This document shows positions 60,947 through 64,000 of a stretch of 64,000 bases of DNA, piece by piece. The notes below the pieces were generated by a model. It was not told where the DNA came from. It saw nothing but the letters and a program-made list of their open reading frames with translations, and did not search any database. Source of the DNA: Brasenia schreberi (Eukaryota; Streptophyta; Magnoliopsida; Nymphaeales; Cabombaceae); NCBI GenBank assembly GCA_036023115.1, contig JAYKKT010000048.1, positions 6,826,001-6,890,000 of the forward strand, given 5' to 3'. Numbering within the stretch: position 1 is the first letter of the stretch; each line of letters begins with the position of its first letter. Position numbers and translations under genes: made by a program.

Positions 60947-61059
60947 GACCTAGTACTCACCACCACAACAACAACAACTAAGCCTTTTCTCATACTAGAC
61001 GGGGTCGGCTACATGGATTCTTTGTTTGTGCAGAGCCCTATCATGTGCGACCTAGTACT
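60947..61059 (-). mobile_element. Tiny RTE LINE insertion with 11-bp TSD
   Basis: About 90 bp (60958-61048): the reverse-complemented RTE terminus (aactaagccttttctcatac, then tagacggggtcggctacatg) with a (CAA)n tail. It is flanked by gacctagtact at 60947-60957 and 61049-61059. Confidence 0.85.
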
Positions 61060-64000
61060 TGTTGGAGATCAAGATGAAGATCAAAGTTTTAGTCTTAAGT
61101 TTAAATTTATGTTTATTTTATGTTCTATGTAAACTGTTTATGTCGCAGGTAGTTTGGATCCCAATGGATCAGTTTTTTTATCCATTGGGAATCGGGTAGT
61201 ATTAGTTCTTTATTAAGGGCATTTAGGACATTTAAGTTAGATTAGTAGTATAAATAAGTGTGTTGTAATTATGTTTAGAGTTACAGGAAAAAGAGGCAGG
61301 GAGACGACAGCTAGCTATTCTCTTGGAATATTTGTGAGGGTTCTTACTAACATGGAGAGGACTAAGATGGGAGACGCTAGTGATCAAAATTCCAGACAAA
61401 AGCGAAGGATTCCACATAACAAACCTAAAATTAGATAGAAAAAATTATCTTCAGTGGGCTAGATCTATAAAATTGACAACAATGGCAAGGGGGTGATTGG
61501 ACTATTTGACAGGTGATATGCCACAACCTCAAAGTAATGATCCCCTTTACTCAAGATGGCGTAAAGAAAATGCACTAGTCAGTGCCTGGCTTATCCAATC
61601 AATGTCACCATCCATTGGTAGTACATTAATGTTCTTGGACACTACAAAAGATATTTGGTTAGCAGTTCAGGAGGCTTATGCACAAAGGAAAAACATAGCT
61701 AAGAAGTATGATCTCAATAAAAAATCAGAAAATGTAGACAATGAGGTAGATCTGTGAGTGAATATTATGCAGAACTCAGAGGCTTATGGGAAGAGCTACA
61801 ACTTTATTCTAAAACAAAATGTCAAACTTGCACTCAAGAGCGCAATGAGGAATTTGAAGAGAGAAAATTATTTGATCTTTTATGGAGTATTTCTTCAGAA
61901 TATGAGGAGGTCAAAAATAATATTCTTAGCAGAGAAGAATTACCATCCTTGAGTACAGTGTACTCTCTCTTACTTCGGGAAGAGGACATAAAACATTTAG
62001 AGGAGACTAAAATCAATTCAGAAACCACTGCCTTTGTTGGAAGAAATACTTCCAATTCTTCTTATTCTCGTGGTCATGGAAGGGAAGCTATGGACGAGGC
62101 AGAAGCATATTTGGATTCACTCATGAAGAAAAAGCAAAATTAACTTGTTCTCATTGTGGTAAATCTTGTCATACAAAGGAAACATGTTGGGAATTAGTTG
62201 GCAGACCTACTCACTTCCAGAATAGATCAAACAATGCCTATTTCAGCAATGATCAGAATGATAAACACAATACAAAAAACAGCGCAAGCTCTTTGGCTGA
62301 TATGAAGAGGGAGATTGAATTACTCAAAGCCCGGTTAACTGATTCACAAGATCAATCTACATCCTCCAATAATGATTCTAGGCAACTATGGCATATCCGT
62401 TTTCTTTTTTGGCTAAGGGTAATTTAACCAGTCCTAATTCTCAGATATGGGTCATTGATTATGGTGCCACCAATCATATGGTCAGTAGGAGAGAATTCTT
62501 TAATAATTATGAATTGACTCAGGTATAAATTAATATTAAGATGACAGATGGTTCACACACTCCTATAGTGGGAAAAGGAAGTATTACTACACCGTTCGGT
62601 ATATTCAAAGATGTCTTACATGTTCCCAATATATCAATTAATTTATTATCCGTCTTTGCCTTACTCATGATCTAAAATATCGTATAATTTTTTATTCCAC
62701 TGGATGTATATTTCAGGAACTAAGGACGGGGAACATCTTTGGTCAGGGTAGTGTGAAGAGAGGCCTCTACTTTTGCAAAGGAAATAAGGGAGCAACTATG
62801 CAATCTACTGTCATTACAGGAAAACAAGGAGATCTACCTCTTTGGCACCAGAGATTAGTACATCTACCTCTATCTAAAATTAGAATGCTTTTGCCTAAAT
62901 TTAGTCATTATAATAATTTGAGTTTGAACTGTAAAACTTGCCAGAAGGCTAAACATCATCATACTTTTTTTCCTTTGAGTGAAGCAAAATCCTTTATTCC
63001 TTTTGAAATTGTGCATTTTGATATTTGAGGCCCTTGCTCTACTACCTCTCTGGATACAAGTACTTTATATTTTTCATAGATGATTGCACTAGATTCACTG
63101 TTATTTATCTCATGAAAACTAAGGATGAAGTAAAGAATATTTTACCTCTATACTGTCAGTGTGTGAGTACTCAGTTTCAGCGTACTATTAAAGTTTTCTG
63201 CAGTGATAATGGTGGTGAGTTTATGTTTTAATCACTTCACTCATACTTTTTGGACCATGGAATATTACATAAAACCTCTTGTTCGTATTCCCCTCAATAG
63301 AACGGAGTCTCTGAAAGAAAGAACTGACATATTTTAGAAGTAGCTAGAACACTTTTAATTGGGAGTAATGCTCCGAAATATTATTGGGGTGAAGCAGCTC
63401 TAACCGCCGTTTTTCTTATAAATCATATGCCAAGCAGAGTCCACAATGGCAATATTCCATTTCATTTATTATGCTCTACTCAGAAAGGTTATAAGTGATA
63501 TGATCCTCTCAGAAAAAGACTACATGTAACTTTGGATGTTACCTTTAATGAAGATACCTCATTCTATCATATGCAGGAAGTTCCTTTAACAGAAATATCA
63601 TCTATAAATGTAATACCTCTTCAATCAGTTGAGAATCAATCAGAACATGAAAGGGAAGAGGAGGCAATGATACCTCCTCAAGAGAAGGAGTGGCAGGTAT
63701 ATACTAAAGGGATTAGAAAACCCTTTCTCCCTCATCAATCAACCATCCAGAATCAGGATCCTCACTTAGAATCAGATCCAATTCCTTCTCAAGTAATCTC
63801 TCATGCCTCAGACAGTGAGTTAAGTGACCTACCAATTGCAATTCGAAAAGAAAAACGTATAGTAGCCAAATATTCACTTCAAAACTTGGTATCATATTTT
63901 GATTATCCCAGAGAATATCAGTTATTTGTGATGAATGCAGATACAACATATATTCCCAGAACATTTGAAGAGGCAGAACAACTACCAGAATAGAAGAAAG
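61060..64000 (+). mobile_element. Ty1/copia element, runs off the window end
   Basis: An LTR-like 5' region starts tgttggagatcaag at 61060. Gag follows: about 61430 onward KLDRKNYLQWARSI, then 61497-61757 and 61754-62143 (YSRWRKENALVSAWLIQSM, MSEYYAELRGLWEEL), and a zinc knuckle CSHCGKSCHTKETCW (about 62146-62190). Protease reads WVIDYGATNHM (about 62448; D-Y-G where D-S-G is usual). Integrase: LWHQRLVHLPLSKI, CKTCQKAKHHH (62840-62960), YFIFFIDDCTRFTVIYLMK, CSDNGGEF (63060-63230), then ARTLLIGSNAPKYYWGEA. A hinge region (63532-63993) leads toward the RT. Several in-frame stops (for example at 63028 and 63230) make it inactive. No PBS recognised after the LTR. Confidence 0.85.

Overview
This is plant nuclear DNA, almost certainly from a flowering plant. 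The genes have short GT-AG exons separated by long AT-rich introns, the families are plant ones (NPF transporter, RLCK-VII kinase, plant-type TBC RabGAP, leukotriene-A4-hydrolase-like M1 peptidase, galactokinase), and most of the remainder is transposon sequence: plant RTE LINEs ending in (TTG)n, Ty1/copia and Ty3/gypsy elements, tRNA-derived SINEs, MITE-like elements and long AG/CT/AT microsatellites. I cannot assign the lineage below angiosperm from sequence alone. I see no bacterial, phage or CRISPR features.

Layout. 1-3300 is gene-poor, with one short RTE insertion (2366-2677) carrying a perfect target-site duplication. 3308-8235 (+) holds an NPF2-like (NAXT-like) transporter gene preceded by a truncated copy of its first exons; all four exons of the main copy keep their reading frame, but the acceptor before exon 3 has lost its AG. 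8236-13300 is microsatellites and dead transposon pieces (RTE, Ty3/gypsy, MITE-like). 13461-15770 (+) is a PBL27/PBS1-like kinase pseudogene with an in-frame duplicated exon and several breaks. About 17330-17515 is a decayed plastid trnR-ACG fragment. 19890-23403 is a degenerate Ty1/copia element on the minus strand. 26898-27184 is the 3' end of a galactokinase gene, next to a full-length RTE LINE (27232-30490, -).

The main intact gene is on the minus strand, 54865 down to 31725: an 18-exon TBC-domain RabGAP of 814 codons, assembled here exon by exon with every junction in phase. Its intron 12 is about 14 kb and holds a complete copia element (34668-42876) with a full-length RTE LINE nested inside its integrase (37272-40512), a second RTE LINE (42927-46001) just outside the copia LTR, and older RTE remains.

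58612-59583 (+) is the GC-rich first exon of a leukotriene-A4-hydrolase-like aminopeptidase with a frameshift and a nonsense codon. From 60209 to the window end come two short RTE insertions and a plus-strand copia element that runs off the edge. The genes do not form a functional cluster. What ties the window together is heavy retrotransposition into introns and intergenic DNA, with one gene surviving intact and four others decayed or damaged. I did not find a new biological system; the most informative items are the exon duplication, the single-site splice lesion, the nested-transposon intron and a set of RTE copies sharing a defective reverse-transcriptase motif.
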